Positions 1 to 8,916 are shown, numbered from the stretch's first letter. The stretch: 61,094 nucleotides of DNA from Thermoguttaceae bacterium (GCA_017559825.1 JAFYQR010000060.1:1-61094), one strand, 5' to 3'. Made by a program: numbers and translations. Notes: a model not told the origin generated them from the sequence alone.

Positions 1-189
1 GGTTACCCCGACGCTCGCGAACCGGCCCGCGTCGCGTTCGCCGACGAAGTAGCGGCGCAACTTCCGGTCGCGACGACGACGCAAAAAACGGCGCCGCAAG
101 CGTTCGACGACGGTCTCGGCGACTTCCAACCGGACTCGTCCGCGCCGCCGACCGAGGTTCGCGTCGGTCGTCCGCCCGCTCGTTACTGA
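1..189 (+). CDS. C-terminal fragment of an unknown protein
   Basis: The open frame enters from the left edge and ends at a TGA at 187-189, leaving about 62 residues. Codon choice (GCG, GAC, CAA, CGC) matches the confirmed genes of the window, and the frame is followed by a strong hairpin at 237-274, as expected for a real gene end. The visible residues are rich in Pro, Ala, Thr and Asp with no recognisable domain, so this is probably a low-complexity tail. The function cannot be told from this piece. Confidence 0.5.
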   Translation, partial: GYPDAREPARVAFADEVAAQLPVATTTQKTAPQAFDDGLGDFQPDSSAPPTEVRVGRPPARY

Positions 190-236
190 CGCGCCCCTAA
201 AACCGCGTCGACCTTAACGGTCTAACGCCGCTAACG

Positions 237-274
237 AAAAACGCTCGCGAAAGTTTTCCCCTCCGCGAGCGTTT
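237..274. terminator. Bidirectional hairpin terminator
   Basis: An 11-bp perfect stem (AAACGCTCGCG paired with CGCGAGCGTTT) encloses a 14-base loop. It lies between the end of the fragment at 1-189 and the end of the convergent BON-domain gene. The outer A and T runs let it work from either strand. Confidence 0.7.
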
Positions 275-338
275 GGCGTTTCTTGCGTTCAAGCGCGAAC
301 GTTTCGCGCCGTCGCTTAAAAACTTGCGATTAACGTCG

Positions 339-1070
339 TTATTTCAGCGGTCGCCCGAAAACGTCGACTTTTCCCGGCGCCGGTTCGAGCGGCTTGATTT
401 CGTTGACGACTTTCGCGACGCCCGGCTGCATCGAAACGACGTTTTCGAGCGTCTTAATCATCCGCGTCGACTTCAATTTGCCGCGCAAATAAACGACGTT
501 CCCCTTCGCCTCGTAAGCGAAACTTTCGACGTTTTTATCGACCGGGAACCGCGCGACGACGTTTTCGATTTGCGCCGCCAAGTTCGTTTGCGCGCTCCCC
601 GTCGTCAGCGAACGTCTCGGGAATTCGGCGAAGTTTAACGACAAGCGCGGCGGATACATCCGCGCGACGTCGACGTCGTTCTCGACTTCGTTGTCCCCGG
701 CGGCCAAGTCCTCAAGTTCGGAAAGACGGTCGCTCAGCGCCGTCAAATCGCGCAACGCGACCGAACCGCCGCCGAAAAACTTCCCAAAATTGTCGACGTC
801 GTAACGCGCCAAAATCCCGCCGAACGACCCGCGGCTCGACGAAATAAGACGCTGCATCGTCGAGTTGACGGCCAACGGCGTCCCCGGAACGATCTGCGCC
901 CGTTCCATCGCGACCGGCTCCGCGCCGCCGGCGAACCGGCTTTGTTGCGCGACGCCCAAACTCGCCGTCGCGTCGAGTTCCTCTTGCGCTCCGACGCTCG
1001 CGGCGCTCAAAGTCAACAACGCCGACGCCGCGACGCCGACCGCCGCGCGGAAAAATTTCTCGAATTTCAT
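339..1070 (-). CDS. Exported BON-domain protein
   Basis: Reading from the ATG at 1070 gives 243 residues. This start is preferred over an upstream alternative near 1265 because a GAGGAG ribosome binding site lies just before it and the protein then opens with a classical signal peptide (MKFEKFFRAAVG, a hydrophobic stretch, cleavage near SVGAQ). The C-terminal third, about residues 165-235, has the BON pattern: a GNVVYLRGKL strand, then a helix, then a QPGVAKVVNEI ending. BON domains are thought to bind phospholipid or other surfaces of the envelope. The middle part is Ala/Arg-rich without a recognisable domain. The gene runs toward the hairpin at 237-274. The BON call is by pattern, and the role in the envelope is inferred. 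Confidence 0.72.
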   Translation of the reverse strand: MKFEKFFRAAVGVAASALLTLSAASVGAQEELDATASLGVAQQSRFAGGAEPVAMERAQIVPGTPLAVNSTMQRLISSSRGSFGGILARYDVDNFGKFFGGGSVALRDLTALSDRLSELEDLAAGDNEVENDVDVARMYPPRLSLNFAEFPRRSLTTGSAQTNLAAQIENVVARFPVDKNVESFAYEAKGNVVYLRGKLKSTRMIKTLENVVSMQPGVAKVVNEIKPLEPAPGKVDVFGRPLK

Positions 1071-1354
1071 CGTTCTTCTCCTCGACGAACGCGAGCGCCG
1101 CCGCTCCGCCGCCGTTTGAGTTTGCGGGTTGTTCCGATTCGCCGCCGTCGTTTCGTTCGCTCGACCGCGACGCGCCGCGTCGTAAAAACGCGACCTTATC
1201 CCCTTCTCGACCGTTCGCCGCCGCCGACTCCAAAAAAAACGCGACGACCCGAACGACCAGACCAAACCGCAAACCCATTGCGCTTTACCCGCTTTAACAT
1301 TATTTCCTTCGTCGCTTCGTTCGCGCCGTCGCGCGCCAACGCCCTCAAGAAAAA

Positions 1355-1392
1355 CAAAAAACGCGCCGTCTCCGAAGAAACGACGCGTTTTG
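1355..1392 (-). terminator. Intrinsic terminator of the transporter gene
   Basis: Read on the minus strand, AAAACGCG plus four more pairs (one G-U) folds back on CGCGTTTT around a 10-base loop and is followed by six T. It lies about 100 bases beyond the stop of the transporter at 1493. A second hairpin without a good T run (AGCGGAACG/CGTTCCGCT, 1439-1463) lies between them. Confidence 0.65.
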
Positions 1393-1492
1393 CCTCAAAG
1401 CTCAAATCAAACCGTCGACAAAACGCCGACGGTTCGAAAGCGGAACGAACGCGCCGTTCCGCTCGCTTTTATTTTAACCGTTAAAGTCGAAA

Positions 1493-2944
1493 TCACGCGG
1501 CGTCGGAAGCGGCGGCTTCTTCGGCGGCTTTCGGTTCTTTGCCGAGGACGGCGAAAACGATCGTCCAGAAGAGGCAGAAAACGGTCGGGATGTAGAGGAG
1601 TTTTTTCCAGTCGGTCTTCGGAGCCGGAGCGGCGGCGGTCGCGGCTTCTTCAGCCGGGGCGGCTTCGACGGTCGCGGCTTCTTCAACCGGAGCGGCGGCG
1701 ACGGCGGCGTCAGCCGGGGCGGCTTCGGCAACCGGGGCGACGGCTTCAACCGGGGCGGCTTCGTCGATCGAAGCGTCTTGCGCGAACGCGACGCTCGTCA
1801 GAGCGAAGGAGACGGCTTCGGCCGGAGCGGCGGCTTCCGCCGGGGCGGCTTCTTCGGTCGTCGCTTCTTCTTGGACGGCGGCCGGTTGGGCGGCGTCGGC
1901 GACGGTGTACTTGTCTTTCAGGGTGTCGAGCGCGAAACCGCTGATGAATTGGCCGACGCCGAGGAGCAGGAACGCGATCAGCGATTGGACGGACGCCTTC
2001 ATTTCAGCCGGAGCGACGCGGTCGCCGAACATGTACGAAGCGGTGTAAAGGAACGCGTAAGCGAGACCGTGAAGCAGAATCGCGACGACGGCCAACGACA
2101 TAACGCCGGTCGAGAAGAGCGCGTAACGGATCGTCCAAGCGGCCAAACCGGCGAGCAAAACGCCTTTCAAACCGATGCGACCGACGGCGAACGCCAACGC
2201 GGCCATAAACAGGAGTTCCGAAACTTGGTTCAGGGTGCCGAAGGTCGCGGCGCGGTCCGTCGAGACGTTCAGGACGTCGCTGACGTAGGAACCGAACATC
2301 GGGAAGTAGAAGTTCGAACCGAAGATCGAGACCATAAAGGCGCAGATCATAAACGCGGCGAAGTCCTTGCGTTTGAAGAGCGCGAGGGCTTTCAAACCGA
2401 ACGGGTCGTTGTTCTTCGTGCCGGCCGGCGGGGTGTTCGGCAGCGTCAGCGCGTAAGCGGCGAAGACGAGCGAAACGAGACCGCCGAGGTAGAAGCACGT
2501 CGTCGGTTTAACGATCAGGTTGATGAGAATCCAGCCGAGCGTCCCGAAGATGAAGACGAACGAAGCTTTGTCTTTATTCGGAATGTGTTTGAAAACGACG
2601 GCGTTAATCAACGGAATCGACGGCATGTAAGCGAAACCGGCGACGAACATCAACGCGATGAAGGCGGTCATGTTGACCGTTTCGGCGTTCGAAACGACGC
2701 CGCAAGCGAGAAGGGCCGCGCCGCCGAGGAAGTGCATAAACGCCAAAACCTTTTGCGCCGCGAACTTGCTGTCGGCGATCGGGCCGATCACCGGAGCGAA
2801 GAGAGCGCCGAGCGCGAAGAACGAATAAAGAGCGCCGGGGTTGAACCCTTTCGCCGCGGCGAGCGCGCCGAGAGCTATGTTCCAAGAACCCCAAATCGCA
2901 AACTGCATCAAATAGGCGACTTGCAAACGCCCGTACATACCCAT
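1493..2944 (-). CDS. MFS transporter, nucleoside:H+ symporter (NupG-like) family
   Basis: A 483-residue major facilitator protein of the inner membrane. The N-terminus (QFAIWGSWNIALGAL), the FAYMPSIPLIN segment and the GTLGWI segment line up by eye with E. coli NupG, a proton-driven nucleoside importer. A perfect AGGAGG ribosome binding site at 2950-2955 fixes the ATG at 2944. The odd part is about 90 residues, from roughly 350 to 440, made almost only of Ala, Glu, Pro and Val (repeated EEAAPAEAA-like units), placed between what should be the last two membrane helices; the final helix (LLYIPTVFCLFWTIVFAVL) follows. The substrate is inferred from the family and could be another sugar or nucleoside. 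Confidence 0.82.
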   Translation of the reverse strand: MGMYGRLQVAYLMQFAIWGSWNIALGALAAAKGFNPGALYSFFALGALFAPVIGPIADSKFAAQKVLAFMHFLGGAALLACGVVSNAETVNMTAFIALMFVAGFAYMPSIPLINAVVFKHIPNKDKASFVFIFGTLGWILINLIVKPTTCFYLGGLVSLVFAAYALTLPNTPPAGTKNNDPFGLKALALFKRKDFAAFMICAFMVSIFGSNFYFPMFGSYVSDVLNVSTDRAATFGTLNQVSELLFMAALAFAVGRIGLKGVLLAGLAAWTIRYALFSTGVMSLAVVAILLHGLAYAFLYTASYMFGDRVAPAEMKASVQSLIAFLLLGVGQFISGFALDTLKDKYTVADAAQPAAVQEEATTEEAAPAEAAAPAEAVSFALTSVAFAQDASIDEAAPVEAVAPVAEAAPADAAVAAAPVEEAATVEAAPAEEAATAAAPAPKTDWKKLLYIPTVFCLFWTIVFAVLGKEPKAAEEAAASDAA

Positions 2945-3233
2945 AGGAACCTCCTGAAGGTTTTTCGAAAAAATTTCCGGAAATTTCGCGTCGACCGCCG
3001 ACCGTTTCGCCCGCTCGCCTCTTGGTCGCGAGAGCCGCGAATCGTCGCCAAATCCGGGGTTCTTGGGAAACCCGGGTTGTTCCGTCGAACGCCGTCGCGA
3101 ACGCTTCGCGAACCGCCCTCCGACCGAGCGAACGGCGAACCGCCGTCGTCAAACGCGTCGAAAAATCAGCGGCGAACATCCCCGTCGCGACGTTGCGAAA
3201 AAACCGCGCGGAACCGCTCGACGCTATCCGTTC

Positions 3234-3263
3234 ATTATAAGCTCAAGTCGCGGGCGATTTCAA
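3234..3263 (-). promoter_or_regulatory. Sigma70-like promoter for the transporter
   Basis: On the minus strand TTGAAA (3258-3263) is separated by 18 bp from a perfect TATAAT (3234-3239). Transcription would start near 3227, giving a 5' leader of about 280 bases before the ATG at 2944. Confidence 0.5.
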
Positions 3264-3364
3264 GCGTTTTTTTTCGGCGTTTTTCTCTTTTTTCCAAAAT
3301 TTTCTTTCCGCGCCGGGAAAATATTCGCGTCGCGACGGTAAAAACGACGATAATAACGATAACG

Positions 3365-3398
3365 AACGCCGTTAAACTTTACCGGTTACAACGGCGTT
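3365..3398. repeat. Inverted repeat in the divergent intergenic region
   Basis: AACGCCGTT (3365-3373) and AACGGCGTT (3390-3398) form a perfect 9-bp stem with a 16-base spacer. It lies between the divergent transporter and porin genes, followed at 3444-3455 by the perfect palindrome ATTAATATTAAT. Neither lies at a gene end, so an operator or a leader structure is possible. The rest of the 2945-3564 interval shows only the promoter listed above. Confidence 0.4.
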
Positions 3399-3564
3399 TG
3401 CCCGACAAACCGTCGACGCTTCCCCGCCGCCGCGCTCGCGCCTATTAATATTAATGACAAAAACGCCGTTTCGCCGTTCGCGTTCGTTCTCCCATTCGAC
3501 GCGCGCCCGACGCCGAAATCGACGTTTTTGAAATCCAAACGCTTATTTAATTTTCGCCGTCGTT

Positions 3565-5355
3565 ATGAAAACCGCCGTTTTCACCGCCGCCGACGCCGCG
3601 TCTCGCCGACGCCGCGCCCTTTGGAACGCGCTTCGTCTCGTCGCGGGTCGCGGAGCGGGCGTTTTCTCGTTTTTCGTCGCTATTTTTATTTCGCTTCCGA
3701 ACGACGCGTCGCCCAAGACGCTCGCCGTCGAAAGCGACGGTTGGCGAGCCGTCGAAACAACCGCCGCCGAAGAAACCGACGCGCCCTTTTACGCTCTCGA
3801 CGAAAACGAGGACGCGGCCGATTACTCGGACGAAGAATACGTCGAAGCGGAGCCGGACGACGCCTACGCCGAAGCGCTCGCTCCGTTAGCCGAAACGGAC
3901 GACGCCGAAACGGGTCCGTTTCATCGGTTGCGTTCTCTTCGCCGCGGTCGAACGCCTCGTCTTTTCGGGAGTCGTTTCGCCGACTATGACGCGCCGGAGC
4001 CGCCGGAAGTCGAGCCGGTCGAGCACGTCGAACGCGTCGAGGAACCGAAATTGACGCCGGTAAACGAAAACTTGCCGCCGCTCGATTTAGACGGTCGGCT
4101 CGATTCGAACGGAACGTTCGCGACTCGCGCCGAACTCGACGCGCTTCGAGAAGAAATGTCGACGATGAGCTGGAAAAAAGGCGACTTCCGAATCACGCCG
4201 TACGGGTTCCTGAACCTCTCCATGTCGAGCGACACGCAGCGCGCCGTTCCGGGCGAATACATACTTTACGCGCAGACGCCGGACGTCGACGATTCCGCCG
4301 ACTTCACCGTCGACGCGCGGACGTCCCGCCTCGGCCTCAAAATGGAGGGCTCCCGAGTCGAACGGCTGAACGCCGACTTGCGCGGCTGCCTTGAGTTCGA
4401 CTTCCAAGGCGCGCCGAACGGTTCGAAAAACAAAGGGGGCGTCCAGCTCCGCCGCGCTTACGCCGAGTTGGTCGACGCGGAAAATCAACGACGCTTCTTG
4501 GCCGGGCAAGAGTGGGAGATCATTTCGCCCCTCGCGCCGCAGATGCTGAACTATCTCCCGGGCGGATTCGCCGGAAGCATTCAATACCGCCGAGCGCAAG
4601 TCCGTTTCGAGCAAGGTTATACGTTCAGCCCAGACTTCCAAACGCTCGCTCAGTTCGCCGTTTGCGACAACGTTCTCGGCGACTATACGTCGACGGCGGG
4701 CGTTTCCGCCGCGACGTCCGGTTGGCCGGTGCTCGAAGGGCGTTGCGCCGTTTCGCTTTTCAAAGACGCTCGCGACGGGCTGCCGATCACGCTCGGCGTC
4801 TCCGGGCATATCGGCGAGCAATATTACAAGTTTTCGCCGATCGCCGGAACCTTTGCCTCGACGAGCGAACGGGTCGCGGTCGAAACTTGGTCGGCGAACC
4901 TCGACGCGGATATTCCGTTGACGAAAAAGTTTCGCGTCCAAGGCGAATACACCGTCGGCGCGAACCTAAGCTCTTTCTGCGGCGGGATTAACCAAGGCGT
5001 CGACCTTTACCGTCGCGACGCGCTCGGAGCGTCCGGCGGCTGGCTCGCGCTCCATACCGACTGGACGGATAAATTCGCGACGAACGTCGGTTACGGCTTC
5101 GAAAAAATGGACGAGGACGATCTCGTCGGAACGAGCGTCGCGTCGAACGGCTTCACAACGTCGCGAACGCGCAACGAGTTGTATTTCGTCAACTTCCTGT
5201 ACAACTGGACTCCGAACTTCATGACCGGAATCGAGTGCGGCTATTGGCGAACGCAATACCAAAAAGCCGACGTTACCGGCGAAACTCCGGTTTTTACGTC
5301 GATGAAACCGGGCGAAACGTTCCGAACCGAGTTTGCCGCTCGCCTTACGTTCTAA
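3565..5355 (+). CDS. Outer-membrane porin, DcaP-like
   Basis: A 596-residue exported protein. It starts with an Arg-rich N-terminus and a hydrophobic stretch (GVFSFFVAIFISL) that fits a long signal peptide. An acidic low-complexity region follows (residues 60-190). A short coiled-coil-like segment (about 193-205) precedes a beta-rich domain starting DFRITPYGFLNLSMS. The barrel has alternating aromatic and polar residues and ends in RLTF, the terminal Phe typical of outer-membrane proteins folded by the BAM machinery. The arrangement of coiled coil, then barrel, resembles DcaP-type porins. An in-frame stop lies just upstream of the ATG, so the start is well bounded although no clear ribosome binding site is seen. 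The transported solute is unknown. Confidence 0.72.
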   Translation: MKTAVFTAADAASRRRRALWNALRLVAGRGAGVFSFFVAIFISLPNDASPKTLAVESDGWRAVETTAAEETDAPFYALDENEDAADYSDEEYVEAEPDDAYAEALAPLAETDDAETGPFHRLRSLRRGRTPRLFGSRFADYDAPEPPEVEPVEHVERVEEPKLTPVNENLPPLDLDGRLDSNGTFATRAELDALREEMSTMSWKKGDFRITPYGFLNLSMSSDTQRAVPGEYILYAQTPDVDDSADFTVDARTSRLGLKMEGSRVERLNADLRGCLEFDFQGAPNGSKNKGGVQLRRAYAELVDAENQRRFLAGQEWEIISPLAPQMLNYLPGGFAGSIQYRRAQVRFEQGYTFSPDFQTLAQFAVCDNVLGDYTSTAGVSAATSGWPVLEGRCAVSLFKDARDGLPITLGVSGHIGEQYYKFSPIAGTFASTSERVAVETWSANLDADIPLTKKFRVQGEYTVGANLSSFCGGINQGVDLYRRDALGASGGWLALHTDWTDKFATNVGYGFEKMDEDDLVGTSVASNGFTTSRTRNELYFVNFLYNWTPNFMTGIECGYWRTQYQKADVTGETPVFTSMKPGETFRTEFAARLTF

Positions 5356-5480
5356 CGCGAACCGCCAAAAATTGGCGCTGTTTTCAAAAAATCAAAGAAC
5401 GCGAAAACGCCGACTCGCCGCGACCTTGAAACCGTCAAAAACGGAAACGACGGAGCCGCTCGGCGAGCGAAACGATAAAA

Positions 5481-5525
5481 AAACGACGCGAACGTTCCGG
5501 CGCCTTCCGCGTCGTTTATTTTTTT
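5481..5525 (+). terminator. Intrinsic terminator of the porin gene
   Basis: AAACGACGCG pairs perfectly with CGCGTCGTTT around a 17-base loop and is followed by a T-rich tail (ATTTTTTT). Confidence 0.75.
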
Positions 5526-5527
5526 GG

Positions 5528-5533
5528 TATAAT
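5528..5533 (+). promoter_or_regulatory. -10 box before the ACT-domain gene
   Basis: A perfect TATAAT directly follows the porin terminator, about 100 bases before the ACT gene start. No convincing -35 box is seen because the expected position falls in the terminator hairpin. Confidence 0.4.
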
Positions 5534-5635
5534 AAGGCGAGACGCGATAATTTTCGCGGGCTCCCGGCGACGCCTTTTTTCGAGTCGACGCGCCGCCTCG
5601 ATTCCCCGCGACCGACATAAATCCGGAGCGAAATC

Positions 5636-6064
5636 ATGAAACTGCAACAAATTTCGGTCTTTCTCGAAAACAAACCGGGTCGCCTGATGGAAGCGTGTTC
5701 CGCGCTCTCCGACGCCGGCGTCAACGTCGAAACGATGTCCCTCGTCGAAGCGGGCGAGTTCGGCGTTTTGCGCGTGTTGGCGAAGAATCCCGACGCCGCG
5801 TTCGAAGCGCTGAAAGGGCGTTTCACCGTCAAAAAGACGGACGCGCTCGCCGTTCAAGTCGCCGACGAGCCGGGCGCGCTGGCGAAACTTCTCGCGCTTT
5901 TCGCGCAAAACGACGGTTTGAACGTCGAATACATGTACGGCTTCACGTCGAAGAAACGCGGCGTCGCGGCGATCGTTTTGGCGATGAACGACGTCGACAA
6001 AGCGTTGGAAGTTCTGCGAGCGGCGAACGTTTCGCTCGTCGGCGCGGACGACCTTTTCGTTTGA
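5636..6064 (+). CDS. Tandem ACT-domain protein
   Basis: A 142-residue cytosolic protein made of two ACT domains: residues 1-68 (MKLQQISVFLENKPGRLMEA) and 70-140 (AVQVADEPGALAKLLALF). Each has the ligand-loop pattern ENKPGRL or DEPGALA. Stand-alone tandem ACT proteins bind amino acids and are thought to sense them; no catalytic domain is present. The ATG is preceded by a GGAGCG ribosome binding site. The gene has its own -10 box and ends in a convergent hairpin, so it is probably monocistronic. The amino acid bound is unknown. Confidence 0.85.
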   Translation: MKLQQISVFLENKPGRLMEACSALSDAGVNVETMSLVEAGEFGVLRVLAKNPDAAFEALKGRFTVKKTDALAVQVADEPGALAKLLALFAQNDGLNVEYMYGFTSKKRGVAAIVLAMNDVDKALEVLRAANVSLVGADDLFV

Positions 6065-6132
6065 TTTTCCGCAACTTAGCGCGCGTTCCGTCCGTTTCGC
6101 AAACGCCGCGAAACCGTCGAGCGCTCGTATCC

Positions 6133-6192
6133 AACGACAAAACGCTTTCGCGACGACGGGGAAAACTCGCGTCGCGAAAGCGTTTTGTCGTT
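6133..6192. terminator. Long bidirectional hairpin between convergent genes
   Basis: A 23-bp perfect inverted repeat (AACGACAAAACGCTTTCGCG continuing for three more pairs, and its complement ending at 6192) surrounds a 14-base loop. It lies midway between the ends of the ACT gene and the convergent exported protein, so it can stop both transcripts. Confidence 0.7.
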
Positions 6193-6242
6193 AATTCGAT
6201 CGACTTTCTAGCCGACCGTCGTTAATTTCGCTCGACGCCCGC

Positions 6243-6761
6243 TCAAAGGGCGACGTCGCGAAACGCCGCGTCGATATCCGAATCGAAACGAACGCCGAGC
6301 AACGTCCACGAAACCGACGCCGGATCGGCGGAGTTCGGACGCGGGCGGTAATAAGTGAAACGCCAAACGATCGGATGGTTCTGACACTTGTACAGATAAT
6401 GAAACTCGATCAAATCGGAACCAAGCGTTTTAACGCCGACCGGTTCGTAAGCGACGTAAGCGCCGAAGTTAGTCGAAATCTGCTTCAAATTGTCGGCCAG
6501 TCCGCTCGTCGTTTTTTCGTTGTCGCCGAGCGCGGTGTTTTTCATCAATTCGTCGAGCGCTTTTCTCGGGCCGCGATTCGGGTCGGAGAGGTTTTCGAAA
6601 AAGTTCCCGATCGCCGAGCGCAATGTTTCGACGTCGGCGCCGGTCGCTCCGGTTTGCGCTTCGACGGACGCCGGCGTCAACGCGTCGTTATCTCGCCCGA
6701 CGACGACCGCCAACAGAAGAATAAAAACGCCCCAAAGCCCCGCGTTTCGCTTATTTCTCAT
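6243..6761 (-). CDS. Small exported protein of unknown function
   Basis: 172 residues from the ATG at 6761, chosen because an AAGGAG site lies 10 bases upstream and the product begins MRNKRNAGLWGVF followed by a hydrophobic segment LLLAVVVG, a signal peptide or anchor. An upstream in-frame extension to 6932 is possible but has no ribosome binding site. The mature part has a WRFTYYRPRP segment and a C-terminus rich in beta-type residues. I recognise no family. It is convergent with the ACT gene. Confidence 0.6.
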   Translation of the reverse strand: MRNKRNAGLWGVFILLLAVVVGRDNDALTPASVEAQTGATGADVETLRSAIGNFFENLSDPNRGPRKALDELMKNTALGDNEKTTSGLADNLKQISTNFGAYVAYEPVGVKTLGSDLIEFHYLYKCQNHPIVWRFTYYRPRPNSADPASVSWTLLGVRFDSDIDAAFRDVAL

Positions 6762-6947
6762 CGCCGCCGACTCCTTAATTATTTTCCTATTCCGCCTCGT
6801 CGACGGAGTTTCGCTCGCGACGCCGTTTTTGAACGTCGTCGACGTCTCTTTAATTACCGACGCCGCGACGTTAACAAAAAAAACGCCGCGAGTCAACACC
6901 GATTTTGCCGCTTTTGCGAAAGTCGCAAACAATCGTCATTAGCCCGT

Positions 6948-6975
6948 CTTATACTTCCATAACGTTCCATTTCAC
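6948..6975 (-). promoter_or_regulatory. Possible promoter for the small exported protein
   Basis: On the minus strand GTGAAA (6970-6975) is followed after 16 bp by TATAAG (6948-6953). It would give a leader of about 180 bases. It is the best match in the divergent interval. Confidence 0.35.
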
Positions 6976-7089
6976 CGGCTTATTCCACGACTTCGCATTA
7001 GCTTCGCTTATCGTTCCCCCGCGCTAAATTCCCTTTCCTTATACTCTGCCGCAAACCGCCGCGACCGCGAAAAAAATCCCGAAAAAACG

Positions 7090-7117
7090 TTGAATTTCGT
7101 CGCCGCGTTCCTATAAT
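7090..7117 (+). promoter_or_regulatory. Sigma70-like promoter for the beta-CASP gene
   Basis: TTGAAT (7090-7095), a 16-bp spacer and a perfect TATAAT (7112-7117), about 90 bases before the start codon. Confidence 0.55.
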
Positions 7118-7207
7118 TAATAACGAAAAGCCGAACGCCGACGTTTTCCGCGCCGACGCTCGCCCGTTTCCCCAACGACGCAAGTCGTTCAACGAAAGGA
7201 GTTCGCG

Positions 7208-8632
7208 ATGGAATTTCAATTTTGCGGCGCCGCCGGAAGCGTTACCGGCTCAAAGCACCTCGTCGTTTGCGACAATTTCCAATTTCTCGTCGACTGCGGG
7301 CTCGTCCAAGAGCGAGCGCATATCGGTCGCAACTGGGAGCGGCTCCCGGAAACGCCGAGCGCCCTCGACGCCGTTTTCCTGACGCACGCGCACCTCGACC
7401 ACTGCGGTTTGCTCCCGAAACTCGTCGCCGACGGCTTCAAGGGCGCGATTTACGGCACGCCGGCGACGCTCGAACTGACTCGTTTGATTCTGTTCGACTC
7501 GGCGCGAATCCAAGAGGAAGACGTCGCGTTCAAGAGAAAACGACACGCGAAAGAAAATCGCAAGCCCAACCCCAACCGACCGAATCGCGCGCTTTACGCG
7601 CAAAGCGACGTCGACGCGACGCTCCGTCTTTTTCGTCCGATTCCTTACTCGACGCCGACGCAAATCGCGCCCGGCGTCCGAGCGACGTTCCGCGACGCCG
7701 GACACATCCTCGGCTCCTCCTTTATCGAAATCGAGCTGACGCGCCCGGCGTTCGACGCCGACGAGCCGCGCCGTCTCGTTTTTTCCGGCGACCTCGGTCG
7801 CGCGAACCGCCCTATCCTCCGCGATCCCGAATGTTACGTTGACGAGGCGCCCGTTTCGCACCTCTTCCTCGAGTCGACTTACGGCGACCGAGTTTCGGAC
7901 GCGATCGAAACGGTCGACGACCAGCTGGCGGACGCGATTTCTCGAACCGTCGCTCGCGGCGGCAAAGCGATCATGCCGGTTTTCGCGGTCGAACGAGCGC
8001 AAGAAATTCTGTACAGAATCGCGACGCTCCGCGAAGGCGGGCGAATCCCGTCCGACGTTCCCGTTTTTCTCGATAGTCCGATGGCGGTCGAAGCGACCGA
8101 AATCTTCGTTCGGCATCCGGAGTGCTTCGACGAAGAAACGCTCGAACTTTCGAAACGCGGCGCGCAAACGCTGTCGAATCTAGGCTTGCTGCGAACTCCG
8201 GACGAGTCGCGCAAACTCAACGACATGAAGGGCCCGGCGCTGATTCTCGCGTCGTCGGGGATGTGCAACGCCGGACGAATCAAGCACCACCTAGCAAATC
8301 ACATCGGCGACGCGAAAAACTCGGTCGTTTTCCTCGGTTACCAAGCGGCGGGAACGCTCGGACGGTTGATCGTCGACGGCGCTCCGGAGGTGCGAATCCA
8401 CGGTAAGCCGCGCAAAGTCAAAGCGGAAATTATCGTCGTTCGCGGCGTTTCCGGACACGCCGACCAAAACGAGCTGCTCGCCTGGCGCGCCGCCATGCCG
8501 AATCCGCCGAAAACGACGTTCGTCGTCCACGGCGAAAAATCGGCGTCGCAAGCGCTTGCGTCGAAAATCCGCGAACGCGAGCCGGACGCTTTCGTTTACG
8601 TTCCGGAACACGCGGAAATCTACAAAGATTAA
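7208..8632 (+). CDS. Metallo-beta-lactamase/beta-CASP ribonuclease
   Basis: 474 residues, a typical length for single-unit bacterial proteins related to the eukaryotic CPSF73 nuclease. The metal site HAHLDH is at residues 60-65 and later metal ligands include the GHIL and SGDLG segments. The beta-CASP insert follows, and the C-terminal RNA-metabolising motif is visible (SSGMCNAGRIKHHL, FLGYQAAGTLGR, GVSGHADQNELL). Such enzymes cleave or trim RNA in the cytosol using two zinc ions. An AAGGAG site 7 bases before the ATG fixes the start. The gene stands alone, with a promoter upstream and a strong terminator downstream. The RNA substrate is unknown. Confidence 0.9.
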   Translation: MEFQFCGAAGSVTGSKHLVVCDNFQFLVDCGLVQERAHIGRNWERLPETPSALDAVFLTHAHLDHCGLLPKLVADGFKGAIYGTPATLELTRLILFDSARIQEEDVAFKRKRHAKENRKPNPNRPNRALYAQSDVDATLRLFRPIPYSTPTQIAPGVRATFRDAGHILGSSFIEIELTRPAFDADEPRRLVFSGDLGRANRPILRDPECYVDEAPVSHLFLESTYGDRVSDAIETVDDQLADAISRTVARGGKAIMPVFAVERAQEILYRIATLREGGRIPSDVPVFLDSPMAVEATEIFVRHPECFDEETLELSKRGAQTLSNLGLLRTPDESRKLNDMKGPALILASSGMCNAGRIKHHLANHIGDAKNSVVFLGYQAAGTLGRLIVDGAPEVRIHGKPRKVKAEIIVVRGVSGHADQNELLAWRAAMPNPPKTTFVVHGEKSASQALASKIREREPDAFVYVPEHAEIYKD

Positions 8633-8663
8633 CGCTCAAAAATAAACTTTTTCAAACGCGCTA

Positions 8664-8713
8664 AAAAACGCGGTGTTTTCGCTCCCCGTCGACGCGAAAA
8701 CACCGCGTTTTTC
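8664..8713 (+). terminator. Intrinsic terminator of the beta-CASP gene
   Basis: A 17-bp stem (AAAACGCGGTGTTTTCG with its complement) around a 12-13-base loop, ending in a T run. Confidence 0.8.
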
Positions 8714-8888
8714 TCACTTTGTTTCCTCACGTTTTTACTCGTCTCGCTTACGTTTCCTTTTCCCTGCTTTTCCTCGTTCCACCACGCCAAACCTCGCCTT
8801 TGGCATTATAAGCGCGGTTTATTACTTGTTAAAACCGTCGCAAACTCCGCTTATAAAACGCCGCGATAAAAAATTCCTTCGCGCCCCC

Positions 8889-8916
8889 TTGCGCCTCGCC
8901 GCTTCGCGATTATAAT
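8889..8916 (+). promoter_or_regulatory. Sigma70-like promoter of the thiamine locus
   Basis: TTGCGC (8889-8894), 16 bp, then a perfect TATAAT (8911-8916), about 120 bases upstream of the TPP riboswitch. Confidence 0.5.

Noticed and set aside
1778-3448. A 556-codon open frame opposite the transporter gene
   Set aside because: It is an Arg/Glu-rich mirror of the transporter gene, caused by the strong codon bias; the minus-strand protein has recognisable family motifs, membrane helices and an AGGAGG site.
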